NCBI RefSeq assembly: GCF_000203935.1
Contig: NC_008577.1
Location: 4,278,001-4,342,000, forward strand
DNA: 64,000 nt
Source of the DNA: Shewanella sp. ANA-3
GTDB taxonomy: Bacteria > Pseudomonadota > Gammaproteobacteria > Enterobacterales > Shewanellaceae
Reading direction: 5' to 3'
In this document: positions 52,531 through 60,400 of the stretch, one piece after another
Numbering within the stretch: the first letter of the stretch is position 1
Layout: each line of letters starts with the position of its first letter
Notes under the pieces: model-generated
What the model was told of the DNA's origin: nothing
What the model saw: only the letters and a program-made list of their open reading frames with translations
The model's database searches: none
Translations under genes and position numbers: made by a program

Positions 52531-53589
52531 TCAACTATGACTTTTCGGAAACACCGGATAAGAAGCGGTGCCAAGCACTTTGCCATCGACTTCGACACCG
52601 TAGTAGTCATTGTCATTATGGTATTTCTCCTGCGCTTGTTTCACATCGCCCTTATTGCGGGGGTCCTGTGGCCGTTCATGGGAGTTAATGTAAGCCGCAA
52701 CGTCCCAAGCCTGTTGGTGAGTCAGCTGAATACTCTTAGCGAAAGGCATGTTTTCATAAATGAAGAATGCGGCTGTATTGACCCTGTGCATACCAGCGCC
52801 CCAGTTGTAGCTCATTGGCCCCCACAGTGGTGGCAGAGAGTAAACACCGGCAATCGATTGGCCTTGACCATCGGCGCCATGGCACGCTTGGCAGTGGGCG
52901 ATATACACGGCTTTGCCGCGCTCGGGTGAGAACGCGAGCTCAGGTTTTGGGATCTCAGGATAACCACGGCCAGGCAGATTTGCGCGTTGCTCCACAGTCA
53001 TGGCTTTGGCTAGTGTGTCTGGCAGTGGGAAATCCTCACGTTTGGCGCCTTTTACCAATTCGGCATCGCTAAGTTCTGGCACTGTACCATCAAGGTTAGC
53101 CGCATCCATTAGGCCACTCATCCCTAACCAGTAGGCATAGGCAGATAGCGCGACCAGTTCGGGGCTGCCCGCTGCGGGGGCTTTACCATTCATCGAATAG
53201 TTAAAACAGCCTTGTACCCTTTCTTGAAAGGTATTTACTTTATCGTCTTTTTTACGATACGCGGGATACGCAAAATAGGCGCCCCAAAGCGGTGACGCAT
53301 TCGCCTTACGGCCCGCATCCATATGGCAGTTGGCACAGTTAAGCTCGTTACCCACATACTTATCTCTTAACTGCTGGGTATTCACAAATAACTGAAAACC
53401 CAAGCGTACTTTATCGCCGAAGGCCCCTTCGGGAATCGCACTTAAGGGTCTAGGCGTAAGATAGGTTTGATCAGGGTTTTTAGGGACTGAGGGCAATGGC
53501 GCTTGTTTGTCGGGTAACTCATTCGCAGCCTGCACTTGAGCTGTTAGCACGCCCATTGCGGCCAATAGTAAGATGGCAGAAGATTTCAT
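52531..53589 (-). CDS. tsdA: Thiosulfate dehydrogenase/tetrathionate reductase TsdA (diheme cytochrome c)
   Basis: TsdA interconverts thiosulfate and tetrathionate in the periplasm. The 352-residue protein has a signal peptide (ending about residue 21) and two heme-binding motifs, CANCH (85-89) and CQACH (233-237). Cys128 lies in ERVQGCFNYSMNG, which matches the family's conserved GC(F/M)xRSMNG-like site holding the axial Cys ligand of the active-site heme. Its partner tsdB lies 10 bases upstream on the same strand. AAGGAG precedes the ATG by six bases. It could work in either direction; Shewanella are known for tetrathionate respiration. Confidence 0.88.
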   Translation of the reverse strand: MKSSAILLLAAMGVLTAQVQAANELPDKQAPLPSVPKNPDQTYLTPRPLSAIPEGAFGDKVRLGFQLFVNTQQLRDKYVGNELNCANCHMDAGRKANASPLWGAYFAYPAYRKKDDKVNTFQERVQGCFNYSMNGKAPAAGSPELVALSAYAYWLGMSGLMDAANLDGTVPELSDAELVKGAKREDFPLPDTLAKAMTVEQRANLPGRGYPEIPKPELAFSPERGKAVYIAHCQACHGADGQGQSIAGVYSLPPLWGPMSYNWGAGMHRVNTAAFFIYENMPFAKSIQLTHQQAWDVAAYINSHERPQDPRNKGDVKQAQEKYHNDNDYYGVEVDGKVLGTASYPVFPKSHS

Positions 53590-53599
53590 GGCCGGCTCC

Positions 53600-54226
53600 T
53601 TATTTCAAATTCGCAAAGTAGTTTGCTAAGGCATCCACCTCGGCGGCGGTCAGCTTGTTAGCCACATTGGCCATCATGCCGTCCACATCTCCCTTACGAG
53701 TGCCAGCTTGCCACGCCAAGAGTTGCGTCTTGATATAGCTAGCCTGTTGACCCGCTAAACGAGGGAACAGGCCGCCACCTAAACCCGAGGGTCCATGGCA
53801 AGTCACGCAGGCCGGTAAACCGCGAGACCAATCGCCTTGATAGGCTAAGCGCGCGGTATCGTCACTAAAGGTCACCTGCTCACCACGGATCACCGGCTTG
53901 ACCTCAGTCTTAGGTGATTTGGCGGAGAAGTAACTGGCCACTTGGTCGATGCCATCACCTTGCAATGTCATCGCCATCGGCATCATGGTCGCGTTTTGGC
54001 GTACACCCGCCTGAAAATGTTGTAATTGGGTGCTGATATATTCTTTCGAAAGTCCAGCGAGACGGGGACCTAGGGGTTCTATGCCCTCGCCTTCGGCGCC
54101 GTGGCAGGTCACACAGATTTGTCCTGCTGGCGGGACTGGAGTTGGATTCGCTATGGCTACAGAGGTCAAGGCACAGCCGTAGATCAGCGCGATGCCTTTG
54201 GCTAATGTTCTAATTTTAATATTCAT
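53600..54226 (-). CDS. tsdB: Diheme cytochrome c4-like protein TsdB
   Basis: The 208-residue periplasmic protein has a signal peptide (ending about residue 26) and two c-type heme motifs in tandem domains: CVTCH at 38-42 and CVTCH at 140-144. The matching halves (GAEGEGIEPLGPRLAGL and GPSGLGGGLFPRLAGQ) show it to be a cytochrome c4-type diheme protein. It is located 10 bases upstream of tsdA and so most likely serves as TsdB, the electron partner of TsdA. A simple c4 function cannot be excluded from sequence. Confidence 0.85.
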   Translation of the reverse strand: MNIKIRTLAKGIALIYGCALTSVAIANPTPVPPAGQICVTCHGAEGEGIEPLGPRLAGLSKEYISTQLQHFQAGVRQNATMMPMAMTLQGDGIDQVASYFSAKSPKTEVKPVIRGEQVTFSDDTARLAYQGDWSRGLPACVTCHGPSGLGGGLFPRLAGQQASYIKTQLLAWQAGTRKGDVDGMMANVANKLTAAEVDALANYFANLK

Positions 54227-54415
54227 TTTCTATCCTTGAACATACCTTGAGTAGAACTTAAACGGCTCAAGTGCATAGCCAAGTCCTAAACCTAGGTCGT
54301 TAAAAAGAGATAATTTGAGTTTTGCGTTCACACGTTTAGCCCACACTAAACGAGTTTGTACCTTACTCCTCGAATCTCCACTGAACAAGCATTAAAAAAA
54401 TCTAATATTAAGTTG

Positions 54416-55444
54416 TTAATAACCAAATCGAGTCGCTTCAAAGCTATTCAATAACTTATGAAGCAAGTAACAGAGGAATAACGTCGCCACAATCGCCACA
54501 AAAATACTGCTCACCCGGTACAGCGCACTAAAAATCAGGTCGTTGCCAGGGGTTAAGTATTGGCCAAACAAAATCCCTAGGGTGGTCATGGCACCAAACC
54601 CCACGCCTGAGCCACTCGCCTCTTTCACATGGGCCTGGGCAAACAACATAAGCCCAATCCACAGCAGCGGCACAATCAGGATCAGCAATCCTGACCAGTC
54701 GTAGAGGAAGAGTTGCACCATTACCCCAAACGACACCCCAAGCAGAGTGCCCAGCGCGCGTTTGCGGGCATAATCCAGCGCCCCGTTCCAATGCATAGGG
54801 AACAGGAGTAACAGCGTGGTCGCCTGTGCCGACATAGAGTCACGCAAATCGAAAATCTGAAACACTAAGAAAGAGAGCGTGGCAATACTGGCACCGAGTA
54901 AAGCCTCGTGGCGCATACGGTGCGGCGCCTTAGGACCGGGTTTGTAGGCAGGACGAGGCTCGACATCCGGCCAGAGTGCCGTCATCAGATAGGCGATAAC
55001 CACGGACAATCCCGTCGCCCAGAAATTACTGAAGATTAAGTCATTGAGATCTGTGCCCGGATAGCTGGCAAAGTGCAGCATAATGCTCAAACTCAGCACA
55101 CCATTGGCACCAAACAGAAACAGACTACCGCGGGACATAGCCGCAAAACGATATAAAAACAGTAAAAAGACAATCGGCGTCATCAATCCGGGGTGGCTAC
55201 CGAAGAAACCTCCGAGCAGACCGACTTCAAGTCCCGCCATGGCCGATGAGGCCAGTAACTGCCGCATCGCATGGCCACTCATCACAGGGACGAGTCCCAG
55301 CAATAACATTGGGGTTACCGTAAAAAACACCCCATTACTCCACCCAAAGAGCTTACACAGGGTAAAGCCAATGGTGCCGCCAGTGGCAATGCGCAAACAC
55401 TGGCGTAAGTCATTGGTGGTTAAAGGGTTGTGGCGTAACAACAT
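54416..55444 (-). CDS. FUSC/DUF2955-type inner-membrane transporter component
   Basis: The 342-residue protein has two blocks of membrane helices (about 10-160 and 175-325). This matches the FUSC/DUF2955 family (aromatic acid exporter AaeB-like, but shorter). It is the last gene of marR-hlyD-FUSC: 16 bases separate it from the HlyD stop. AAGG lies eight bases before its ATG. In such operons the FUSC and HlyD proteins work together as a simple efflux pump. The substrate is unknown. Confidence 0.85.
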   Translation of the reverse strand: MLLRHNPLTTNDLRQCLRIATGGTIGFTLCKLFGWSNGVFFTVTPMLLLGLVPVMSGHAMRQLLASSAMAGLEVGLLGGFFGSHPGLMTPIVFLLFLYRFAAMSRGSLFLFGANGVLSLSIMLHFASYPGTDLNDLIFSNFWATGLSVVIAYLMTALWPDVEPRPAYKPGPKAPHRMRHEALLGASIATLSFLVFQIFDLRDSMSAQATTLLLLFPMHWNGALDYARKRALGTLLGVSFGVMVQLFLYDWSGLLILIVPLLWIGLMLFAQAHVKEASGSGVGFGAMTTLGILFGQYLTPGNDLIFSALYRVSSIFVAIVATLFLCYLLHKLLNSFEATRFGY

Positions 55445-55460
55445 GCGAATGGCCTTGAGA

Positions 55461-56519
55461 TTAATAGATGTAATGGAGCAGGCTAATGACCTTAATCTGC
55501 ACCTTGGCTAGCAGGCTAAACAGCGTATTGTCAGGCAGCAATTGCACTGTGGCACGCGCACCTGCTGGCAGGTTATTCATCGCATTGTCGTCTAATACTA
55601 AATGCAGTCTTAAGCGCTGCGCATCACGCACCCAACGATCCGACTCCTGCGGCGCTGCTAAACGGCCATTAGCATCAAACTGCCCCGCACTCACACCGGC
55701 ATCCACACTGCTCACTTGGGCGCGATATAAACGGCCAGGCTCACCATCGAAGGCGATTAATGCAGGGTAAGATGCGTTAACGCCACGTAAAGTCTTTTCA
55801 CGAAAGTCGGCAATAATATCTAATTTATCAGAGACTAAGGCGAGTAGCGGCTGGCCCACAGCGGCAAAACTACCCACTTCGAGTTGCAGGTTGGTCACCA
55901 CCCCATCTTGGTCGGCACGAATCTGGGTGTAAGACAGGTTCAGCTCGGCTTGCTCTAAGGCATTTTTCGCTTGGCGCACTCTGAGGTTTTCTTCGCCATA
56001 GAGGCCACGGCTCACTTTGAGTTTATCGAGGCGAGCATTAGCGGCTAACAGATTCGCCTCGGCAGCATCCGCATCGCTATCGGCCTGATCCCGTTGCTGC
56101 TGCGACACACCATGGGTGGCATACAGCGCATCTAAACGTTTAGCTTCACGGCGCTTAAGTTGAGCCGTAGTGGTACTGGCATTCACTTCCGCCTTGGCGG
56201 CTAGCAACGAAGCATCTAACTCGGCATTGTCCTGACGCACTTGCTCTAGGGCCAACTTGGCCTGAGACACGGCTAACTCAAAGGGGGCGGGGTCGACTTG
56301 AAACAGTAAATCGCCCTTGGCGACCACTTGGTTATTCTTCACATTAATGGTTTGAATCTTACCGCTGATCTGCGGAGTCACCTTAGTCACCACACGGGTT
56401 GCCATGGCCTGTGGGGTCAAGGGCATCATAGCGTCGGCAAACATAAAATAGCCAAACACAGCCACAAAACCGAACATGGCGATTTTTACGAGGCGGGCAA
56501 ATTGTTGATCCGGTGTCAT
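55461..56519 (-). CDS. HlyD/EmrA-type membrane fusion protein
   Basis: The protein (352 residues from ATG 56519) has one N-terminal membrane helix (VKIAMFGFVAVFGYFMFADAMM), a lipoyl domain (TPQISGKIQTINVKNNQVV), a long coiled-coil hairpin (about 80-190) and a beta-barrel (SYTQIRADQDGVVTNLQLEVGSF). It links the FUSC inner-membrane unit to an outer-membrane channel. An alternative GTG at 56531 overlaps the marR stop by four bases and would add four residues. No outer-membrane partner is in the operon. Confidence 0.9.
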   Translation of the reverse strand: MTPDQQFARLVKIAMFGFVAVFGYFMFADAMMPLTPQAMATRVVTKVTPQISGKIQTINVKNNQVVAKGDLLFQVDPAPFELAVSQAKLALEQVRQDNAELDASLLAAKAEVNASTTTAQLKRREAKRLDALYATHGVSQQQRDQADSDADAAEANLLAANARLDKLKVSRGLYGEENLRVRQAKNALEQAELNLSYTQIRADQDGVVTNLQLEVGSFAAVGQPLLALVSDKLDIIADFREKTLRGVNASYPALIAFDGEPGRLYRAQVSSVDAGVSAGQFDANGRLAAPQESDRWVRDAQRLRLHLVLDDNAMNNLPAGARATVQLLPDNTLFSLLAKVQIKVISLLHYIY

Positions 56520-56527
56520 CTTATTTC

Positions 56528-57004
56528 TCACTCAAGAATTTCTGTGCTCTTAGCCAACTTGGCTAAGGCGTTATCACTGATTAGGCTAATGATGCGTTCA
56601 AACTCACCAAGCTCGCTGGCGCTGATCCCTGCCAACAACTCAGCGCGCACTTGAATAATCCGTGCTTCTACTTGCTTTAATACATCCTTTCCCGCGGGCG
56701 TTAACGACACGATTCTGGCGCGCTTATCTTTAGTGCAGCAGTGACGCTCGACTAAACCTTGCTCCTCAAGCTGCCCTAAGGTGCGCATCAAAGAAGCCAA
56801 CTCAATTTCTAGCGCATCCGCCAACACCTTCTGGCTCACCTTGTCGCCCAGACGCAATAACTTCCACAATGCTGTCCAGCGAGGATGAGTTAACCCGAGT
56901 GGCGCTAATTCCACATCCGCCACGGTGCGCCATAGTCGGTGCAAACGGCCCAAATGTTCCGCCAGGGATAACTCCTTTAATCGCTCTAATTCTTTCTGCA
57001 TCAT
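56528..57004 (-). CDS. MarR family transcriptional regulator (SlyA-like)
   Basis: The 158-residue winged helix-turn-helix repressor (LGDKVSQKVLADALEIELASLMRTLGQLEEQGLVERHCCTKDKRARIVSLTPAGKDVL) is of the MarR/SlyA type. It probably represses the operon marR-hlyD-FUSC and is released by a small phenolic or similar ligand. Its leader has two palindromic boxes that flank a -10 element. A second ATG follows directly (57001) and either can be used. Confidence 0.93.
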   Translation of the reverse strand: MMQKELERLKELSLAEHLGRLHRLWRTVADVELAPLGLTHPRWTALWKLLRLGDKVSQKVLADALEIELASLMRTLGQLEEQGLVERHCCTKDKRARIVSLTPAGKDVLKQVEARIIQVRAELLAGISASELGEFERIISLISDNALAKLAKSTEILE

Positions 57005-57019
57005 GCTTACTCATTTACT

Positions 57020-57058
57020 TAGCCTGCTAAGCATTATACTTAGTTAGCAGGCTAAGTA
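57020..57058 (-). promoter_or_regulatory. MarR promoter with two inverted operator boxes
   Basis: CTTAGCCTGCTAA (57020-57032) and its exact complement TTAGCAGGCTAAG (57046-57058) frame a -10 element TATAAT (minus strand, 57042-57037). TTTACT upstream with a 16-base spacer is a weak -35. Each arm is itself a near-perfect dyad (TTAGC, two bases, GCTAA). The upstream box lies in the spacer and the downstream box after the -10, where bound MarR would block RNA polymerase. Confidence 0.8.
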
Positions 57059-57220
57059 AATATTCGTCACGAAAAAAAGATCTGTGCACGCTGCCACGAA
57101 ATCTACAAAAAAACGGAAAACAACTGAAAAAGGCTAAGCCGCTCCCAAATCTAAAAAGCAGTATCTCTATAATATTCAAAAAGATAATTAGGCAGGCATA
57201 CGGATATTTGGAGGTTAACT

Positions 57221-59125
57221 GTGAAGAATTTAAACATTAGCACTAGGATAGTGTTAGGGATCAGCCTACTACTATTTGCGGTGATGAGCTTTATCATGCC
57301 GCTGGTGCTATCGGAATTCAGTCGCCAAATTCGCGAGTCCGAGCAGCGAGAACTGCACAAACTGTACGAAACCGCAGTCGCCAATATCGCCTCATCGGGA
57401 CAAAGGGCGCAGGCGATGGCGACATTAATCTCCTTAACCCCCGAGATCCAAAGCAGCTTTGCCGCACGCGACCATGATGAATTACTGCAACGCACATTGC
57501 CGCTATTTACCCGCCTGAAACAAGATTTTGCCGTGCAGCAGTTCCAGTTCCACACCCCGCCTGCCACGTCGTTTTTACGCCTACACCGCCCTGAGAAATT
57601 TGGCGACGACCTCACAGCGATCCGTAAAACCATTGTCGAAACTAACACGCAAAAACAACCGCTTAGCGGCTTAGAATATGGAGTGGAAGGCTTAGGGATC
57701 CGCGGGCTAGTGCCGATGAATTACCAAGGGCAGCACACTGGCTCGGTGGAATTTGGCATGTCCTTTGGTCAAACCTTCTTCGACCACTTTAAAAATGCTT
57801 ATCAGGCCGAGATTAGTCTCCTGCTTCCAAAAGATGGCGGCTTTGTCCCCTTCGGTGGCACGTTTACCACAGACACCAGCGCCGCCAGTGAACTTGAAAG
57901 TGTTATGCAAGGCGACGAAGTTATCCGCACCATAGATTTAAATGGCAAGAGCTTTGCGCTCTACCGCCATGGAATAAAGGACTATTCGGGCAAAACCTTC
58001 GGGGTATTAGATATTGCGCTGGACAGAAGCCATTCTGAGCAAGCAATGTCCGATATTCGTTTGAAACTCATCATGATAGGGGTCATAGCCCTCTTAATCG
58101 GTACCGCAATCGCGTGGTTTATCGCTAAGAGTATTACCCGTCCAATTGCCGAAACCACTGACGCACTCAATGATATTGCTGAAGGTGAAGGCGATTTAAC
58201 CCGTCGTATCGAAGTGAAGAGCAAGGATGAAATGGCCCAACTTGCCCAGGCCTTTAACCGGTTCGCAGAGAAAATCCACGCCACTGTGGCCCAAGTATCA
58301 GACTCGACCAGCTTGCTCGCGACATCGGCCGAAGAAATGTCCGCCATCACCCATGAAACCCAGCAAATGGCGAATCGGCAACACCTCGAAACCGAACAGG
58401 TTGCCACCGCGATGAACGAAATGGCGGCAACAGTGCAAGAGGTAGCCCACAATGCCACCGACGCCGCCGATGCTGCAACCCATGCCAGCGAGTCTACCGA
58501 GCAGGGCAAACTATTAGTCGAAAAAGTCATATCGACCATTAGCTTGCTTGCCGATGAGATTGCCCAGGCGGCCAATGCCATTAACGAGCTAGAGCGCAAT
58601 ACCACGCAAATTGATTCGGTATTAGTCGTTATCCGCAATATTGCCGATCAAACCAACTTACTCGCCCTCAATGCCGCAATTGAGGCCGCCCGCGCCGGAG
58701 AACAAGGCCGTGGCTTTGCCGTAGTAGCAGATGAGGTACGCACACTCGCCAGCCGTACTCAGGCTTCCACCACAGAAATTCAGCAGATGATAGAAACGTT
58801 GCAACAAAGTGCCAAGGCCACGGTCAGTAGCATGAATACCAGCACGGCCACCACACAGAGCTGTGTATCACTGGTGCATGAGGCGGGTTCTGCCCTCGAG
58901 GCCATTACCCAAGCGGTATCTACCATCAGCCAAATGAACATTCAAATCGCCAGTGCCGCCAATGAGCAGTGCGCCGTTTCGGCGGAAATTAATAAAAACG
59001 TCAATAATATTAATGATATTGCGACCAACGCGACCGAGAGTGCTATGCAAACCGCGCGGGCGGGAGATGAACTGGCGCAGCTTTCAATGCGCTTAACGAC
59101 TCTGCTCTCCCAATTTAAGATTTAG
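57221..59125 (+). CDS. Methyl-accepting chemotaxis protein
   Basis: The 634-residue receptor has an N-terminal helix (residues about 7-31) and a large periplasmic sensing domain (about 32-280, with a Cache-like double fold, including GLEYGVEGLGIRGLVPM). A second membrane helix follows (about 283-305), then HAMP (ITRPIAETTDALNDIAEGEGDLTRRI) and a cytoplasmic signalling domain with the hairpin tip IADQTNLLALNAAIEAARAGEQGRGFAVVADEVR. The start is GTG, with GGAGG six bases upstream. It lacks a C-terminal pentapeptide for CheR. The ligand is unknown. It is monocistronic. Confidence 0.93.
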   Translation: MKNLNISTRIVLGISLLLFAVMSFIMPLVLSEFSRQIRESEQRELHKLYETAVANIASSGQRAQAMATLISLTPEIQSSFAARDHDELLQRTLPLFTRLKQDFAVQQFQFHTPPATSFLRLHRPEKFGDDLTAIRKTIVETNTQKQPLSGLEYGVEGLGIRGLVPMNYQGQHTGSVEFGMSFGQTFFDHFKNAYQAEISLLLPKDGGFVPFGGTFTTDTSAASELESVMQGDEVIRTIDLNGKSFALYRHGIKDYSGKTFGVLDIALDRSHSEQAMSDIRLKLIMIGVIALLIGTAIAWFIAKSITRPIAETTDALNDIAEGEGDLTRRIEVKSKDEMAQLAQAFNRFAEKIHATVAQVSDSTSLLATSAEEMSAITHETQQMANRQHLETEQVATAMNEMAATVQEVAHNATDAADAATHASESTEQGKLLVEKVISTISLLADEIAQAANAINELERNTTQIDSVLVVIRNIADQTNLLALNAAIEAARAGEQGRGFAVVADEVRTLASRTQASTTEIQQMIETLQQSAKATVSSMNTSTATTQSCVSLVHEAGSALEAITQAVSTISQMNIQIASAANEQCAVSAEINKNVNNINDIATNATESAMQTARAGDELAQLSMRLTTLLSQFKI

Positions 59126-59153
59126 GATTTAGGATTTAGGAATTAGGAATTAG
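59119..59153 (+). repeat. Five tandem heptamers at the end of the chemoreceptor gene
   Basis: The unit GATTTAG is repeated three times and GAATTAG twice in a row from 59119 to 59153. The first unit contains the TAG stop codon of the chemoreceptor, so the array starts within the coding region and runs into the leader of the terminator. Confidence 0.7.
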
Positions 59154-59161
59154 CCAAAAAC

Positions 59162-59188
59162 AAAACGCCGCTCAGTAGCGGCGTTTTT
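59162..59188. terminator. Bidirectional terminator between the chemoreceptor gene and metF
   Basis: A perfect 11-base stem (59162-59172 AAAACGCCGCT and 59177-59187) with a CAGT loop is flanked by A4 and T5. It serves the plus-strand chemoreceptor gene and the minus-strand metF gene. Confidence 0.85.
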
Positions 59189-59204
59189 ATGGATGTTGAC
59201 TGCG

Positions 59205-60098
59205 TTATACCGCCTTTGGGCGAACCCCTAAGGTATGGCAAATCGCATAGGTCAGTTCGGCGCGGTTGAGGGTGTAGAAGTGGAAATCTTTAACACCTTC
59301 ACGGGATAGCACTTTGACCATATCGATCGCCACGTTAGCGCCCACCAGCTGACGGGTTCCCGCATCATTCTCTAAGCCATCGAACTGCTTATGCAACCAG
59401 CTCGGCAAGCTCACATTGGTCATGCCCGCGAAACGTTTTAGCTGAGTGAAGTTAGTCACGGGTAAAATACCGGGGACGATTTCGACATCAATTCCCGCCG
59501 CAACGCAGCGGTCGCGAAAGCGTAAGTAAGACTCAACATCGAAGAAAAACTGGGTAATAGCACGGCTCGCACCGGCATCGATTTTACGCTTAAGGTTAAT
59601 CAAATCGGCTTGAGCGTTAGCCGCATCTGGGTGCACTTCTGGGTAAGCGGCGACCGAAATATCAAAGTCGGCCACTGAGCGCAGCAGGCGCACTAAATCC
59701 GCCGCAAAGCGAGTCGGTTTTGGGCTGCCCGCAGGCAAATCGCCACGCAGTGCCACTATGTCGCGGATCCCCGATTTCCAGTAATGCTTCGCCAGATCTA
59801 ACAGCTCTTCATCGCTGGCATCCACTAAGGTTAAATGCGGCGCGGCAACCAGATTGGTTTCTTTTTGAATACGTTCAATCACGCCGTGGGTGCGGTCACG
59901 CACGCCCGAGTTTGCACCATAGGTCACTGAAACAAACTTAGGATTCAGCGGCTCTAAACGGCGGATAGAGTTCCACAGGATCTGTTCCATTTCGGGGGTT
60001 GATGGCGGGAAAAACTCAAAAGAAACATTAATATCGCCATTAAGTTCAGACAAACTTTGGTTTAGCGAATGTGAATGTTGTGCGTGATGAAAAGCCAT
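59205..60098 (-). CDS. metF: 5,10-methylenetetrahydrofolate reductase
   Basis: MetF reduces methylenetetrahydrofolate to methyltetrahydrofolate, the methyl donor for methionine synthesis. The protein, 297 residues, has the opening ELNGDINVSFEFFPPSTPEMEQILW, the FAD-binding and substrate landmarks (VTYGANSGVRDRT, LTLVDASDEELLDLAKHYWKSGIRDIVALRGD) and ITQFFFDVESYLRF. The start is ATG 60098, with GAGG eight bases upstream; an in-frame ATG at 60134 would extend the protein without a ribosome-binding site. A MetJ-type operator lies upstream. It is monocistronic. Confidence 0.97.
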   Translation of the reverse strand: MAFHHAQHSHSLNQSLSELNGDINVSFEFFPPSTPEMEQILWNSIRRLEPLNPKFVSVTYGANSGVRDRTHGVIERIQKETNLVAAPHLTLVDASDEELLDLAKHYWKSGIRDIVALRGDLPAGSPKPTRFAADLVRLLRSVADFDISVAAYPEVHPDAANAQADLINLKRKIDAGASRAITQFFFDVESYLRFRDRCVAAGIDVEIVPGILPVTNFTQLKRFAGMTNVSLPSWLHKQFDGLENDAGTRQLVGANVAIDMVKVLSREGVKDFHFYTLNRAELTYAICHTLGVRPKAV

Positions 60099-60167
60099 GT
60101 GTATTTCCTCAACCGCCCGAGTGCGACGCTCCATCGCGCTGGTACGACTTATAAATGCAGTAATTTA

Positions 60168-60207
60168 ATCCATATGGACGTTTGGACGTCTATATGTCCA
60201 TATACTA
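60168..60207. promoter_or_regulatory. MetJ operator (tandem met boxes)
   Basis: Consecutive eight-base units at 60176-60183 (GGACGTTT), 60184-60191 (GGACGTCT), 60192-60199 (ATATGTCC) and 60200-60207 (ATATACTA) follow the AGACGTCT met-box pattern, matching it at six, seven, five and fewer positions. A further unit at 60168-60175 (ATCCATAT) is weak. The array lies about 75 bases upstream of metF. MetJ with S-adenosylmethionine would repress metF here. Confidence 0.85.
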
Positions 60208-60303
60208 GAGAAACTGGCGGTTAAGTCAAGCCAAAAAATCCCCCTTTTCGGCATTTTCTTATCCCTTGTTTGCCACTTAGATCCTAGACCTAATTTTAGC
60301 CAA

Positions 60304-60329
60304 CAAAAAAGGACTCGAATGAGCCCTTT
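60304..60329 (-). terminator. Terminator of the metB-metL operon
   Basis: A nine-base stem (60308-60316 AAAGGACTC and 60321-60329 GAGCCCTTT, one mismatch) with a GAAT loop is followed on the minus strand by TTTTTTGTTG. It lies about 70 bases past the metL stop codon. Confidence 0.65.
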
Positions 60330-60400
60330 AAGTCTATGAATATAGGCCAAATCAACTTGAAGATACGGGGTTTAAGTTCTTCAAGTGTCTGGATTTATCA

